Assembly: GCA_032718565.1 (NCBI GenBank)
Contig: JAVGVS010000002.1
Span: 9,878,307-9,942,306, forward strand
Length of the DNA stretch: 64,000 nucleotides
Origin: Distichodus sexfasciatus
Taxonomy: Eukaryota; Chordata; Actinopteri; Characiformes; Distichodontidae
Direction: 5' to 3'
Position numbers and translations under genes: made by a program. Each line of letters begins with the position of its first letter. The stretch's first letter is position 1. The notes beneath the pieces are model-generated. The model saw nothing but the letters and a program-made list of their open reading frames with translations. It was not told where the DNA came from and did no database searches. Below, in pieces: positions 1 to 12,324 of this stretch.

Positions 1-319
1 AAGTAATTACCGCCCCACGCCCCTACATTTCTCATTTTATTTATCTTTAACAGTTATCTGTGGTGAGTGTCTCCTCTGAAGTGGCTGCATTATTCACCCC
101 ATTCAGCAAGCTTCCCGCCTTTTCCACACATCCTTTACTCAGCCTTTTTACTGGGAATGGGCACGGGCCAGTTTCTGGCTTCAAGGTAATACTGTGGTTT
201 GCAGAAGTCGTCGGGTCGAGCCAGATTTGTTTGTAACGCACGATTAGAAGCTCGCGTAAGTTGCGTACAGCAGTAAGCTGAAACAATGGAATGATAATAA
301 TAACAGTTATCGGAGTTAT

Positions 320-690
320 TGAGTTGGCAGTTGGTGGCTTAACGTTTCACACTTTCGCCCCGTGATTAGCAGGTCGCCGGTTCGAATCCTGGACTGGTTA
401 AAGTGCCACAGAGGTACTCATGACCAAGGTACTGTCCCCAAGTATTGCTCCCCGGGTGCTGCCCACGTCAGCTGCCCACTGCTCCTTCACGGATGGGTCA
501 AATGCAGAGTTCACTTTTCGTTGTGGGCAGCTTTTTTGGAAGGGCCGGGGAGCAGTGCTTGGGGACGGTACCTTGGTTATGAGTCCCTCAGTAGTACCCT
601 TACCGGTCCGGGACTTGAACTGACAAAGTTACAGTCACAAGACCAACTCTCTAACCGTTACACAACCAACTGCCCAGTTCTGTCCATTTC
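320..690. mobile_element. head-to-head inverted pair of tRNA-derived SINEs
   Basis: A SINE on + begins near 322 with an A/B-box region (GGTTCGAATCC at 378-388, a tRNA B box), then a body with GAGGTACTCATGACCAAGG and GCTGCCCACTGCTCC to about 530. From about 540 to 680 the same family runs on - (GGGACTTGAACTGAC is the complement of a B box). The two halves can fold into a long hairpin. The same family recurs at 17518, 38181 and 58445. Confidence 0.75.
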
Positions 691-964
691 TTTAAGCCAA
701 ATCTAATATATGACTTATATAATCTTGTAATTGAATGGCCAAATTGAGTTTTACCGCAAAACCTCTACTCGTCCCGTCAGCCGCGAGTAGCTAAACCTTC
801 GAGGCCGTGATGTAACGTGATATTTCTCACACGTAGTGCAAAGAAAGCAGAGGTAAGGAGCCGGCACAGGAGCAGAATTGAAGATGTCAGAATATGTTAG
901 CTAGAACTAGACAATGTGATCAATTCAGCTTCTGAATGGTTAATTATCACATTCCAGTCCTGAG

Positions 965-2325
965 TAAGGGTCGACCGATTCTCGGCCGGGCAGATTAACG
1001 CAGGCCGATATTAGGCTTTTTACCAATTATTGGTATCAGTGTTTAATTTTGTCCATTATCGATATTAAGTGATTACAAGGTGCGCTACAGTGGCTCCACT
1101 GCCGTCTCTTCTCTCTGTGTCGTTTGCTTTCGACTTGCTGCTTCATTTAATGTCCCGCCCACAACAGGCTCTGATTGGCTATATTTCACACGGGATCAGT
1201 GTTAAGTGGAGAGCACGCTGAGCAGCTTTGCCCTCCTCACCACAACCTGCTACTGCTTAATTTGGAATACTGAAACGTTATAGTTTCGAATTTAAGGTTC
1301 AGAGTTTTATAATGCTACTAAAAGTATTTATAAACAATAAAATTATATAAATAAAGTTGTGTTGGTGTTTGAAAAATTCAACTTTTTAATTTTTCTTGCA
1401 TATCGGTTATCGGCCCCGTTAACTAGCAGCAGAGGTGGAAAGAGTACTGAAAATTTGTACTCAAGTACAAGTATTGCTACATTGGTTAAAATGTACTCAA
1501 TTACAAGTAAAAGTACTGGTGTTAAAAAAATACTTGAGTAAAAGTACAAAGTACTCTTCTCAAAAACTACTCAGAGTATTAATTACTTTCTAACCGATGG
1601 ATGTTTTATTGCGTCGTCAATAGCAGGCATTCGATTCGATTCACCAGTATAAAATATCTACGTTCAAAGCACATTTCTCAGATAAACAAGGTAGAAAGCC
1701 AATTTGTTTTGTAAATAAATGTAGATATAAAGCAGGAATTTTGTTTGTTAAAACAATGACAAAAATGTTTTTGAACATGCATAGAACAGTTTAAACTTTT
1801 CCCAATACACTGCGAACAACAGGCAGCGGGCACTCGTCCTCCGTCTTTTCTCCATCATTTTCACGGTTGACAGTATTGTCTTCTGTCTCCATTTTGTCTT
1901 CTTTGTCTCCAAATCTTCAGTCTATAAATTAGTTTGTACTCCACTGTCTACTACCTCCAGACACCTGTGCCTGCTGCTGCAGCGGAGTTTATTCTTTGCT
2001 TACGTCATAGATTAATTGGCGCGGTCGCGATTGCACAGCCTTATTGGCTGCAAAGATGCAGATGAAAGGTTTGAATATTAATTCAAATTGTGGGCGTACT
2101 CAGTAGCGACTTTTGATTTTATAAGTAGCGAAGTAGATTACATGGTGTAAATTGCACTCAAGTATGAGTAAAATTACACACTTGAAAAACTACTCATAAA
2201 AAGTACCCAAAAAATCTACTTAATTACAGTAACGTGAGTATTTGTAATTTGTTACTTCCACCCCTGACTAGCAGTAATCGGTATCGATATCGGCCCTGAC
2301 AAAAAACAGTATCGGTCGAGCTCTG
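965..2325. mobile_element. non-autonomous hAT-like element (host copy, interrupted)
   Basis: The ends are TAAGGGTCGACCGAT and ATCGGTCGAGCTCTG, a degenerate terminal inverted repeat. It is flanked by the 8 bp direct repeat GTCCTGAG at 957-964 and 2326-2333, the hallmark of hAT insertion. The interior has GGCCGATATT and other TATCGGCC-type palindromic words. A second element sits inside at 1430-2266, so the original element was about 516 bp. A sister copy lies at 17089-17504. No transposase ORF is seen. Confidence 0.75.
1430..2266. mobile_element. nested hAT MITE inserted into the element at 965-2325
   Basis: The 837 bp element starts CAGAGGTGGAAAGAGTACT and ends GTTACTTCCACCCCTG, the typical ends of a widespread fish hAT MITE rich in AGTACTCAAGTA words. 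It is bounded by an exact 8 bp target duplication ACTAGCAG at 1422-1429 and 2267-2274. No coding capacity. Confidence 0.85.
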
Positions 2326-3179
2326 GTCCTGAGCATGTCAAGAAATTGTGTGTTGTTCTTAATTTTTCAACATGCTTCATGTTATTACAGTGTGAAAAGA
2401 GTTGATGGCCATGACAAGGTAGCTTTTCTGAGAGAGGGAGGGAGGGAGGGAGAGTCAGGGGGCCCTGTGCTCGTTCTTTACGAGGGTCAGTAATGTTTTC
2501 TCTTCACCAGCCAATTGTAGGTCCTTTGTTGAGCTCTTTCTCTCACACCTCCAAAGAGCAGGCCAGCGATGATCTTCTGCCTTTCATTTTTTCTGTATTT
2601 CATCAGGAAGTACAGTGGAGACCTTGCTTCATTTTGACCACATTATGTCAATAGCTGTTGAGAAAAGCTGGAGCCTGAAGGCGGAGTGAAGTACGAGCAG
2701 CTGAAGTCCTGCATCCTGTCCCTTTATTACCTCCTCAGTGGAAACACTTTCTAATCAGAGTCCCGCTTATAGGCTGAAGTGCTCCTGATTTTAGGTGATG
2801 CTTTAGGAATCCCATTTGTCCTGAGTGTGTGCCATAGCCTTTTTTGGGCCGTTTTGCCGGCGGTGGAGGCGGATTTCTTCTTCTTCTTCTTCGTCGTCTA
2901 TCATGGCGCCCGCTTCGCCACGTCGGCATCAGCGAGCCGCCCACCGTCGTCTGCGGATGTTTACCGCTCGAGCCGTCCCATAAATGCTCATTAATTTTCG
3001 CTGCTTCCCTGCAGAATGGTTTTCCAGGAGAGGCAATTCAGCCTCTGTTCCTTTCAATTCACCCGACTTGTCAATCATCCCCCGGTGCAGTATCCAGCGC
3101 AATGGAGGTGTTATATTCCGCCAATTATCATGTCATATACTCGAAAATGTAAATGAACGTGTGTGTAAAATTAAATTTA

Positions 3180-3870
3180 TGGGTTGTCAGTGAAGAATAA
3201 GAACCAGGAGAGCAATTACTTATCTGCTTTCATCTTTCAAGCCCTGATACATCAGGCAGAAAAGCATGCCGTTAAATGCCGGGAATTAGCATTGTGCCGG
3301 GGCCGGCGCTGAATGGGCCGGGGGCCCCTCCACTTTGCCTTTTCTCCTCGCGCCTCTTTTTGTTTGGAAAGAGCGATGAAATGAAGATGATTATCATCCG
3401 TCTCCCCACTAAAAAGCTAATGAAAGGCTGAAAGGCGCTTCCTGACTTCATTTGTTTGCTGTTTTCTCTCCGCCTTTGTCAGCGACGGCCTTCTTCTCCG
3501 AATGATTAAGAGCCACGTGGTCCGGGAGAGCGGGCCGCTCGCTCGGCGCTCGTTCCGACGCCGCCTAATCGGACCGGATAGATAAATAAACTAATACGGC
3601 ATTGTGCCGAAAATTTACATGTTTATTGTATTCAGTGGACTGTAGAGCCGGCGAGGCTTCTTTTGTTACTCAGCAAAAGCTCATTTAAATAGACAAATAA
3701 TGAGCGTAATGAGAACACATCCTCCCGCGTTTCTGCGCTTTGGTCTTTGTATTGTCATTTAGTCCGACGCAGAGCCCTCGCTCGAACCTGGGGGTAATTA
3801 CACATCACAAATGTGTCTTAAGGTTTAATAACATTGAAGGTGTAAGCATACATTTGCATAATTACATGCA
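3180..3870. promoter_or_regulatory. candidate conserved non-coding element (unverified)
   Basis: This is a repeat-free stretch of balanced composition with many homeobox-like ATTA cores (GCAATTACTTATC, GAATTAGCATTG, GGTAATTACAC) and CACGTGG at 3512-3518, an E-box. FOXP2 introns in vertebrates are known for conserved enhancers. Conservation cannot be tested from one sequence. Confidence 0.25.
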
Positions 3871-5477
3871 GCTGTTTAATTTGTGACTTTGTTGCTTTGT
3901 TCTTTGTGGGTGTGGGCGTGTGTGTGTGTGTATATGTGTTTTTCTCTCCCCCCCTCCATTCTCTCCTATCACTTTCTGTTCCCCCAGAGAGTGTTAGAAT
4001 GTGTGCTCTGTGTTGAGGTGTGTGTAAGTGTGTGAGTGTGTGTCAGGTCCTCCACAGCACAGCTTGTTGAGTTTTGGGGCCAGTCTAATGAAGAGTGGTG
4101 CTCGGATTTGTTTGAATATGAATATGAATGTGCAGTGAGGATAGAGTGTGACCTTCAGCTCTGCGACTCCCTTCATGAGGATTAGTCAAGCTGGGCGATC
4201 AGGAGCGCTAATGCATAATGACTTCTAAAATGAAAAATGTGTAGTGACCATGCAAATGTCTCTGCTAATCAAAGAGGGGAACCTGAGCCGGGGCGAGCGA
4301 GGGGAGCAAAACAAGGACGTGTCAAGGCCCCGAGAGCTCGGATGTATGGAAAGCAATCAAGCGGCTTGATTAGGCGGCGTGAGGAGCGCGGGCGTCACCG
4401 CCGCCCCCTGACACGCCGCGACGCTAGCCTCGCGCCCGCCCCGCGCTCACGGCCGCTTTTTTTACGCCGAAGTAGAGACGTAAAATAGCAATGGAGTGAA
4501 AGGAAGTGGATTGTCCTAAAGGAACTAATGGTGGCTAACAGGGAATGAAAGAGAATGGGGATTCATCAGTTGTGCGCGGCTGCTCGCTCTGCCCAGATTT
4601 TTTTCCTTTAATCTCGTTTTTTCACTCTCTCCCGGTAAACATTTTGCCCTTTTTGTCAGGATCTTCAATTTTAGTTTTAAAAGATGGGAGCAGATTTAAT
4701 TTATGTTCAGGTGCATTCCCCTGCTAATATGGGAGCAGGCAGCCAAAGTGTGAAAAAGCAGAAGTCAGGTTTTTGTCGTGCAGTCGATCTGTTTGTTTCT
4801 GAAAGGCACCGTGTAATAACAACGGGGCTGCCAAAATATTATCTTTGTTTTGTTTTCACTGAAAAAGTTCCCTCTCGCTCTGCACAGTTTGACAGCCAGT
4901 ATTTTAATGATTCTCATCACCTAAAAAAACGCAAAAAAAAAAAAAAAAACCTGAAAACATACTCGGAGAGAGAATTTGTGCCTCCGGCTGCTTTTTGTGT
5001 GAATGTGCAACTTGGAAACTTCAGAGCGCAGTTTGAAGCAACTGGTAATTCCACTCAGCTTCCTATAAACAGAAAACTGGAGCTGGGCTTCAATGAGGAG
5101 TTCTTCTCACACAGAAAAGCAGACACCACACACACACACACACACAGGCGCTCACTCAGAGGCAGTCTGTCTCTCTAACTGTCTCCACTGTGTACCTCTA
5201 CAGGCCAAGGGCTCCTGCTGTCTAGCAAAATTTGTGTAGTGCTGGGAATGCCTCTGGGAGTTCAGAGGTTCAGCTAATTAAGGTCCCTTACTATTTAAAG
5301 CATTGTGCTTTTCCCATTGAGGGAACTGACGAAAATGTATAAAAACACACACACACACACACAGCACAGCACACACACGGCTCAAGCAGGAGGGTTAGTG
5401 GTGCTTCAGCCACACAAAAGCATCAGCAGACACGGGAAGAAACAAGCACTGATCTCTCTCTCTCTCTTCTGCCTCTT

Positions 5478-5503
5478 TCTGTGTGTGTGTGTGTGTGTGT
5501 GTA
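5478..5503 (+). repeat. TG microsatellite just before exon 1 of the window
   Basis: (TG)n reaches within two bases of the AG acceptor at 5503-5504. On RNA it is (UG)n, the binding type of TDP-43 and CELF proteins. Paired with the CA repeat at 5648-5666 it encloses exon 1. Confidence 0.9.
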
Positions 5504-5504
5504 G

Positions 5505-5690
<186 letters not shown>

Positions 5691-6109
5691 TAGGGCTGTG
5701 CATCTCACCAGTACTAGATGTTCCGATTATCCCAATTCAGGGACGTTGCATTTTAATGTGGAATGATTCAGTTGAGTTTGATGCTATAAGTTGCAATCTA
5801 ATACAGTTCCTTGTTGAAAGTTGATATTTATTTTTGTCTGTGAATGAACGTAGCCCACTGATATAGCTGTGGCATTGCATAGCTTCAAATAGACACACTG
5901 TATTTTGTATAAGACCAGGGAACAAGTGTTCTTGGTTTTGACATCGTTTGACTGATTTTGAGAGAGTAGGTATCTTGATATGGGAGCTAGTGAAGAAAAC
6001 TCCAAAGTTTGCGGTTGTTTCGCGCTGTATTATAACAGACACGGTGAATCGAATCATGAGCCTAAGAATCGGAATCGATTCATGAGATCTTCTGAATCGT
6101 ACACCCCAA
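5691..6109. mobile_element. possible hAT-like MITE remnant
   Basis: It starts TAGGGCTGTGCATCTCACC and ends TCTGAATCGTACACCCCA, a loose inverted repeat of the TAGGGNTGT type. Interior words GAATCGAATCATGAG and GGAATCGATTCATGAG are typical of such fish MITEs. I could not find a matching 8 bp flank. It lies in intron 1-2. Confidence 0.4.
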
Positions 6110-7593
6110 TATACAATACACTAAATGTAGTAAAAGTGGTGTGTCTGGCTTGTACAGCGTTGTAATGCAATTCTACTTCAGTGTGTCACTTGACATGAGA
6201 GCTTTGTAGGAACTTGTATGGTCTTCATTCAGACGGTAATTTATTGACGACCCCTAAATGAAGCCACTGGGTTTAAGAGCGAGGCTCTGGGGTAAAGCTA
6301 ACTGTGCTCTAAAAAGCAACGTGTCGAGCTAAGCCGTATACGAAAACACTGCCTGAATATCCAGCGTACAACTAACTTGTCGTCTTAACTAAGAAGTAAA
6401 CGGCTAAAAACTGTGCATTGGTGCCCTCAAACCCATTTACAAATCATATCGGCTATTAGTTACAAATCCAGGTGTGTACACACATGCATATTAGCATCCG
6501 TTACTACTAGAACATATATTAACAAACACTAGAACGCATATATTTTATTAACACAGTTTTTTTCTTTTAACAATCTCCACCTGCACACGTAAGTGCACGC
6601 TCCTGTCCTCGCTGGCTCCTGTCCTTGTCGTTAGATGAGCGAAACAAAAATGGACAGGCGTATAATTAGGTGTTTTCAGTAGGGAACGTCTTTCAGGGAG
6701 CTCCGCAGCACAGACATAAGCAAGGCTGACAGGAGAGACCTCCGCCAGGCCGGGCGAGTGGAACGCAACCCCCCAACACAAACTTCCCTTTTAGAAGTTA
6801 CACTCAAATCAGAACTCGGCGAAATGCCGCTCGCTCACATTCAGCGTTAATGAAGATCGCACTGTCCGATGTTTTCCTCCTGCCGAAGAAGTCGGAACTT
6901 GAATATAACATGAATATACAGGCTTGACATGAGAGAGGGAGTGTGTTAAAGCCATTAGTTCACAGTGGTGAACCTTGCACGTTCTGCTCAGCGTTTCACG
7001 ACCCGTCCTGGCATCAGAGGAGAGTTATACGGCGCAGGTGATTGATCGTCAGTGCGGCAGCGTTGTACAGACCAGTTTAAGGCCCATATGGAGAAGTGTG
7101 AGAGGAAGTACTAGTCCAGACTCTGGCACTGACGTCGAGGTTATTTACAGCTCAGCCCAGTTTAGATCCGTTTGACTAAATTACGCTGCAGCTCCAGTTC
7201 AAAAAGTTCTAGAACGTCTGATAGTTGCGTGATTCTTGATAATATTCAAGAAAATATATTTTTTCAATGATGATGATGACGTGCTCACATCTAAACATTT
7301 GATAAAATAGTGGAACGGACAATAAGTAGACGCACAAGTAGGCGTATGGTTGTAGTTTTGGTGCAAGTTACGTTTGCTATGTGAATGTGCTTAGGCAGTG
7401 TAAACATGTGTTCAAGCAACTTCAAAATATTTGTGCAAGAAATAAGTCTGTCAACTGTTCTGACTCTAAAGACACTAAGCAGGAGGTGACGCTTTAGTCA
7501 CAATGATGACTGCTGTTAGGATGCCCCCCGGTCTGCAGAAATTACCTGCTATAAACTATGTGGTGGAACCTATTAAAACAATATTTTGCAAAC

Positions 7594-8116
7594 TAGGTGT
7601 GCTGAAATTAATCGCATATCCGATGCATCGGGAAGCAGATGTGAGCGATTCTGCATTGGTGCAATGGCAGACCATAATCAATTAGAACAGGTTTACAAAC
7701 GACGGTCCGCTGCCTCCTAGTGGTTCCCAGCGTAATTGCAGGTGGTCCATGATATGCAGTCCTCTTTCACTGCTGAGGCCACTTTTTTTTTTAATGATTC
7801 CTTTTTACATTTTTCATTTAATGCAAATATCTAAAAAAAAAAATACTCTGTCCCTGTGACAAAAGCCATTGAAAACCCCTAAATTCTATCATAATGACAT
7901 TGCTTGGTGATTTTCTGGCTACAGTAGAGTTAAACTCAAGTTAAAAAGAACATTTCGGTAGCAGCTACGGCTGCCCAGTCTGCGTGCCATGTGACAAAAT
8001 GTAGAAGAATTGATGGGCTGCATCGTGAAGCATCAAGATATCGTATCGTATCGAATCATTGACCTGATAATCATAATCAAATTGAATCGTGAGACCAGCG
8101 AAGGTTCACACCTCTA
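7594..8116. mobile_element. possible hAT-like MITE remnant
   Basis: The left end is TAGGTGTGCTGAAATTAATCG and the right end has GAAGCATCAAGATATCGTATC then GTTCACACCTCTA. The ends are complementary for about ten bases (TAGGTGTG / CACACCTCTA with a bulge). No target duplication is clear. Confidence 0.4.
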
Positions 8117-8539
8117 GTTTGACCTGCTGATAATGCATTAAAATATGTCATTCATCTTGTGCCACTCAAAATATTGCCCGGTCCTATTAGCAGGCCAGAT
8201 TTGAAAGAGCCAATCTGAGTGATCTTTAGCTGGAAATCAGAGTTCCTGACTGTATTAGTAAGATGCACAGGTCAGAGTCAGGATATCGCTTTAATATCTC
8301 ATGCAAAGGACAGAGCCAATTTTACGGCGCTTTCTTGTTTCATTCTTCTTCTTATTACTCTCACATTAAAGCAGATTGAACAAAAAGCAGATTAAATTAC
8401 GTCTGTATACGGTAATGTGCCGTTATAAATGCCTTGTCTTGCCTTGCCGCTGCTCCTCACTGTACGTAGAACTGAGTTTCCGTAGTTATTGATTGTATCG
8501 CCAAAGTCACTAAAAGTTTTTGCAATTATCTCTCCCCAG

Positions 8540-8629
8540 CAACACTTACAGGAGTTCTACAAGAAACAGCAAGAGCAGCTTCATCTCCAGCTACTGCAGC
8601 AGCAGCACCCCAGCAAACAGGCAAAGGAG
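8540..8629 (+). CDS. foxp2: foxp2 coding exon 2 of the window (shortened polyglutamine exon)
   Basis: The exon is 90 nt (30 codons, phase 0 to 0), encoding [20 protein letters not shown] then [10 protein letters not shown]. The acceptor is CCCCAG at 8534-8539 and the donor GTACAC at 8630, running straight into a CA repeat. Human FOXP2 has a run of about 40 glutamines between LLQ and HPGKQAKE. Here only three glutamines stand at that site, so the famous polyQ tract is essentially absent, as expected in fish. The flanking [15 protein letters not shown] and KQAKE are near-identical to human. Confidence 0.95.
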
Positions 8630-9116
8630 GTACACACACACACACACACACACTCCCAACCCGCACCCGTCTTATTTGCTCAGCAGTAAAGCCAGTTCTG
8701 CTGACTCCTTGCAATTTTAGAAGGGGCTCCTCCTACGTTAAAGGAGAAACTTCAGTACGGGAGAAGACTTAAGCAGCGAGTGTGTCCTAATGACTGCTAA
8801 GGAAGGCGCGTGCTGACAGTGCGGTACAGCAGACGGACACGGGGCTTTGGCATGTGTCAGGCGGGTTTTGGGTGGATAGGTGGGTGGATGGGTGGGGGTT
8901 TTAGCGATTTGAGGACGAGGAGCGCGGCTGCCGTTAAAGGCCCCCACGTAACGGGCGGCAACGGGACAGACGCGCACGGGGGTCCGCTGATTAATGAAGC
9001 ACTCGCTCGGGTTCGGGCCGACGAGCCGAAAAGTTCGACCACAACACGCTCATAAATCACGCTGACAGTCAGGTTCGCTCTCCCGTCTGACAGACAGACG
9101 GAGAAGACAGTGGGGG

Positions 9117-9150
<34 letters not shown>

Positions 9151-10752
9151 AAGAGACGCAGACACAGAGGGACAGGCATCAAAAGCAGACCACGGCGGGG
9201 GGGGACAAATCCAAACAAAACGTGTTGAAGCAGTTAAATTGATCAGCTAGGTACCGTCAGCCTCCCCCCTCGCCGTCTTCTTCCGCCGTCTCTTAGCGTG
9301 GCCCATTATGCAGGGCCTACAGGAAGCGGGGCCTGACCTCCCGGAGGCTTTGTTTCTGTTTGGATTTGTGAATAGAATTTTTCAGGCCTCCACCATCAAA
9401 TATGGAATAGAAATTGCTCCCTTATTTCTCCCGAGACGTGGAGGCCAATCCACGCGGCTCGCTCCATTATGCAGGCTGTTTTCCAGTGAGCGCATCGCAA
9501 GTTCTGCCCCTTTCTGTACCTGCTTCTTTCTCTTTTTCTCTCTCTCTTTCTCACCACCCCTTCTCCTCTTCCTCCTCCTCCTCCTCCTCCTCTTCAACTA
9601 AAAGAGAAAGGTCTTCCTCAGCAGCCGCCGTGTCCGAGTCTGAAGTGTGATGCGTTGAAGGGCTCCACTGGGGCCTGCTCTACTCCGCTCGCTCTTGTAA
9701 TTCCTGGCAAAAATGGGAAGTTAGACTTTTCTCCTGTAATGGGGGTCCCTCCGTTTTTGGGGTTTTTTTTCCCCCGCCTTTGACGGAGTACCAAGTTGTA
9801 ATGTATTCTGACAGCAGAAGAGTAGGAGAGAGAAATTGAGAGAGAGAGAGAGAGGCGAAGCTTTCTGGGCATCTTGTGGAAAACCTTGCACTAGATCCCA
9901 GTTTACTAATAGACCTCTGGAGACCGTAGCCACAGTCCACCGAGAACCAAACTTCAGACATTTTTTTAAAAAACGTGCTCCTAAAAAGCTGGAGATGAAT
10001 TCAGTTCATAAGAGATAGAAACACAAAGTGAGGGTGCAGTTTTGACAGATACAGGGTTTTGATTCTCAAGAATGTCAGTCATATCAGGTGTACGTAAAGA
10101 TGCCCTTCACTCCCTCTTTTTTTGTTTTTGACGACGTATTTCTGGCGTATTATTTTATTTCCGTGACTGAAGCCCAGCACAAGGCTCTGTGTGTGCGCAG
10201 TGATCAAATGCAGCTCGTTGTTTTTCTGCTGTTGCCTGCCACTGCTGTTATTGTTGTTGTTGTTGTTGTTTTTGCTCCGGCTTACGCAAGAGGCAGACTA
10301 GGCTGGCAGTAAACAAGGATGGGGGAGGGGGAGCTGCACATCCCTCCCTCTCTGTCTCTCTATCTCTTTTGTCTCCCCCTCTCTCGCTCCCTGTGGCCCC
10401 ATAATCCGTAATAGACCATTATAAATGCAAGACAATTAACTATCAGCGACAGGGGAGGAGACTCACCCCTCGACCCCACCCTCCCTCGGATCCTACACGA
10501 CACGGTAAACCCGGCAGCCTGAGAGACCCAGAGAGTGAGACGGAGGTAGAGAGTGAGACGGAGAGAGAGACAGAGACAGAGGAAGGAAAAGAGGGGAGGA
10601 GGAAAGGAGGCGAAGGGGGGTGAGAGAGAGGGAAGAGAAACAGCGTCAGGGTCATCTGCATGGAGTGAGCACACTTACTTTCTCGTTAACGCGTATGATT
10701 TGTGTGTGTGTGTGTGTGTATGTGCGTGTGCACGCTCTCTGTCTCACTATAG
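8630..10752 (+). other. foxp2: intron between exons 2 and 3 of the window
   Basis: GTACAC...TATAG. It opens with a CA repeat (8632-8652), then GA repeats (9117-9143), a CTC array (9561-9593), a TTG array (10249-10270) and a CT/GA-rich stretch 10321-10640. TG repeats lie at 10700-10719. A GC-rich, low-repeat piece at 8800-9060 could be regulatory. Confidence 0.85.
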
Positions 10753-10936
10753 CAACAGCAGCAGCAGCAGCATCAGCAGCAGTTAGCAGCGCAGCAGCTG
10801 GTATTTCAGCAGCAGCTCCTGCAGATGCAGCAGCTCCAGCAGCAGCAGCACCTGCTCAACATGCAGCGGCAGGGCCTCCTCTCCCTGCCCCCAGGCCCCG
10901 GACAGACCACCCTGCACGGACAGACCGTGCCACCAG
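10753..10936 (+). CDS. foxp2: foxp2 coding exon 3 of the window (second Q tract and [11 protein letters not shown] block)
   Basis: The exon is 184 nt (61 codons plus 1 nt, phase 0 to 1). It opens with six Gln, His, three Gln, then [38 protein letters not shown] and a Pro/Gln/Thr linker ending in VPP. The acceptor is ACTATAG ending at 10752 and the donor GTAAAA at 10937. The linker [15 protein letters not shown] differs from the human PPGQAALPVQSLPQ, while the Q-rich helix is conserved. The CAG repeats are interrupted by CAT and CAA codons, which would be expected to slow expansion. A TG microsatellite sits about 35 nt upstream. Confidence 0.95.
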
Positions 10937-12324
10937 GTAAAAGCCCCTGCCGAGCTCCTCCGCTGGCGTCACGTGGCCTCCGCGTCACGTGGCTCTCCAT
11001 CCGTCCACTTGCCGTGTCTCTCTCTTGTCTGTAATTCTCGCTTTCACTTTCCCTGCAGTCTTTATTCGCCCCCTTTATCTCTCTTAACATCTCTTCCCCG
11101 TTGGTCTCTCCATCTCTTGTTGCCTCCCTCAGCATCTATCTCTTTCCTCCCCGACCACTTTTACTCTCTCTCTCTCTCTCTCTCTATCACTCGTTCTCTC
11201 TCTCTCTTTCTCTTCTTCATCTTCATCTGTCTGTCTGTGTCTGCCCCATTCTCTTCTCTCTCAGGGCTGGTGCTGTGTTGTTGTTTTCTCTTCCTCTCTC
11301 TTCCTCCCTCCTCCCTCTCTCCCTCCCTCCCTCCCTCCCTCTCTGCCTGTTGTTGTTGTTGTTTACTGCCTTTCAGTACGAGCCCAGAGAGAGGAAGGAG
11401 CCGTTACCATTTGCTTTGGCTGGAACGCGCACCTGGCGATTACTGCTTTTACCAAAATGGCGCTGGATTACGACACTGGCGAAATGGCTTTTAATTGCAG
11501 TACTGTTGGAGAGTTCTGGAGTGGGGAGCACGCTGTTGTGTCAACTGAGGGATTACAGGAGGATCTGATTTTGCGGAGAGGAGCTTGTTTGCGGAGGTCC
11601 GCTCGTGGCTAGATGAGCTCAGCCGCCAGAGTTTGCTTGCTGTTGTGGATCTAGTGGTTTGAGGCAGGGAGAGTGTTTTAGCGAGAGATGAGCAGCCTTC
11701 AGCCGGATCTCGCTCCAGTCTTTCTGCAGATGCTTAGAAGTGAAGCTGGAGTCTTGGCAAGTAGGAATGCAGCAAACAACCGCGCAGGTCCATCCTCTTG
11801 TTGTTTGTGTTGTCTGGTTTGTGTGGAGGGATGTCAACTTTTCTGTGAAGAGAAGTCACGTTTGAACAGACATCAGAAATACTACTCATACTAGTCTCTT
11901 TATGAGCACAGACAGCCAAGATCCTAGCTGATTTTGCTTATTTGAATATTTTAACAAGGTTGTCCTGCGGGACCTGGTTGTTCATGAAGTTGAACTCACA
12001 GGAATATACTGAAGGTAGCACTTTCACTTTCAGCAGGTCCAGAGCAGATCTTAGAACAGCCTAGTGCTAGAAGATAACATTGCTAACGACCTAGAAGTTC
12101 TGAGTTTAGGGGGCCAGTTCGGGTCCTTCCTCCGAATTTTCAGATACAGTCTTGCCGAGAGCAACTTAAGGGTTGAGGGTGTTGTTCAAAGACCCAATCA
12201 TGGTAGGATTCAAACCCACAACCTCGTGGTCCAGAGGCGAGCGTCCTACCCACTAGACGACCACCACCACCACCATCTTCTAAATGATATAAATGTTAAT
12301 GTGTGTGTGTGTTCATGTGTACAG
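10937..12324 (+). other. foxp2: intron between exons 3 and 4 of the window
   Basis: GTAAAA...TACAG. A long CT-rich stretch at 11030-11345 and a SINE at 12095-12275. The piece 11380-12060 is unique-looking; it has open frames but no FOXP or other recognisable coding match. Confidence 0.85.
12095..12275 (-). mobile_element. tRNA-derived SINE of a second family, - orientation
   Basis: On the complement the head reads GTGGTCGTCTAGTGGGTAGG then GGTTTGAATCCTACC (B-box like). The body on + has GAGCAACTTAAGGGTTGAGG and TTCAAAGACCCAA, equivalent to 32315-32465. It sits immediately before exon 4, ending about 50 nt from the acceptor. Confidence 0.65.

Larger units (their letters stand above)
1..5504. 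other. upstream foxp2 intron (no exon seen) with mobile elements and conserved-looking DNA
   Basis: No splice-bounded FOXP2-like exon was found here. Apart from the mobile elements at 320-690 and 965-2325, there is a GA tract at 2430-2455, a TTC tract at 2876-2893, GT repeats at 3908-3933 and 4009-4044, and a poly-A at 4935-4948. The interval 3180-3870 is repeat-free with TAATTA-like and ATAAAT-rich words and may hold enhancers. Confidence 0.6.

Noticed and set aside
11101..11568. Open frame spanning CT-rich DNA and 11400-11568
   Set aside because: First half is CT-repeat translation and the rest has no recognisable protein; it sits within a foxp2 intron without splice evidence.
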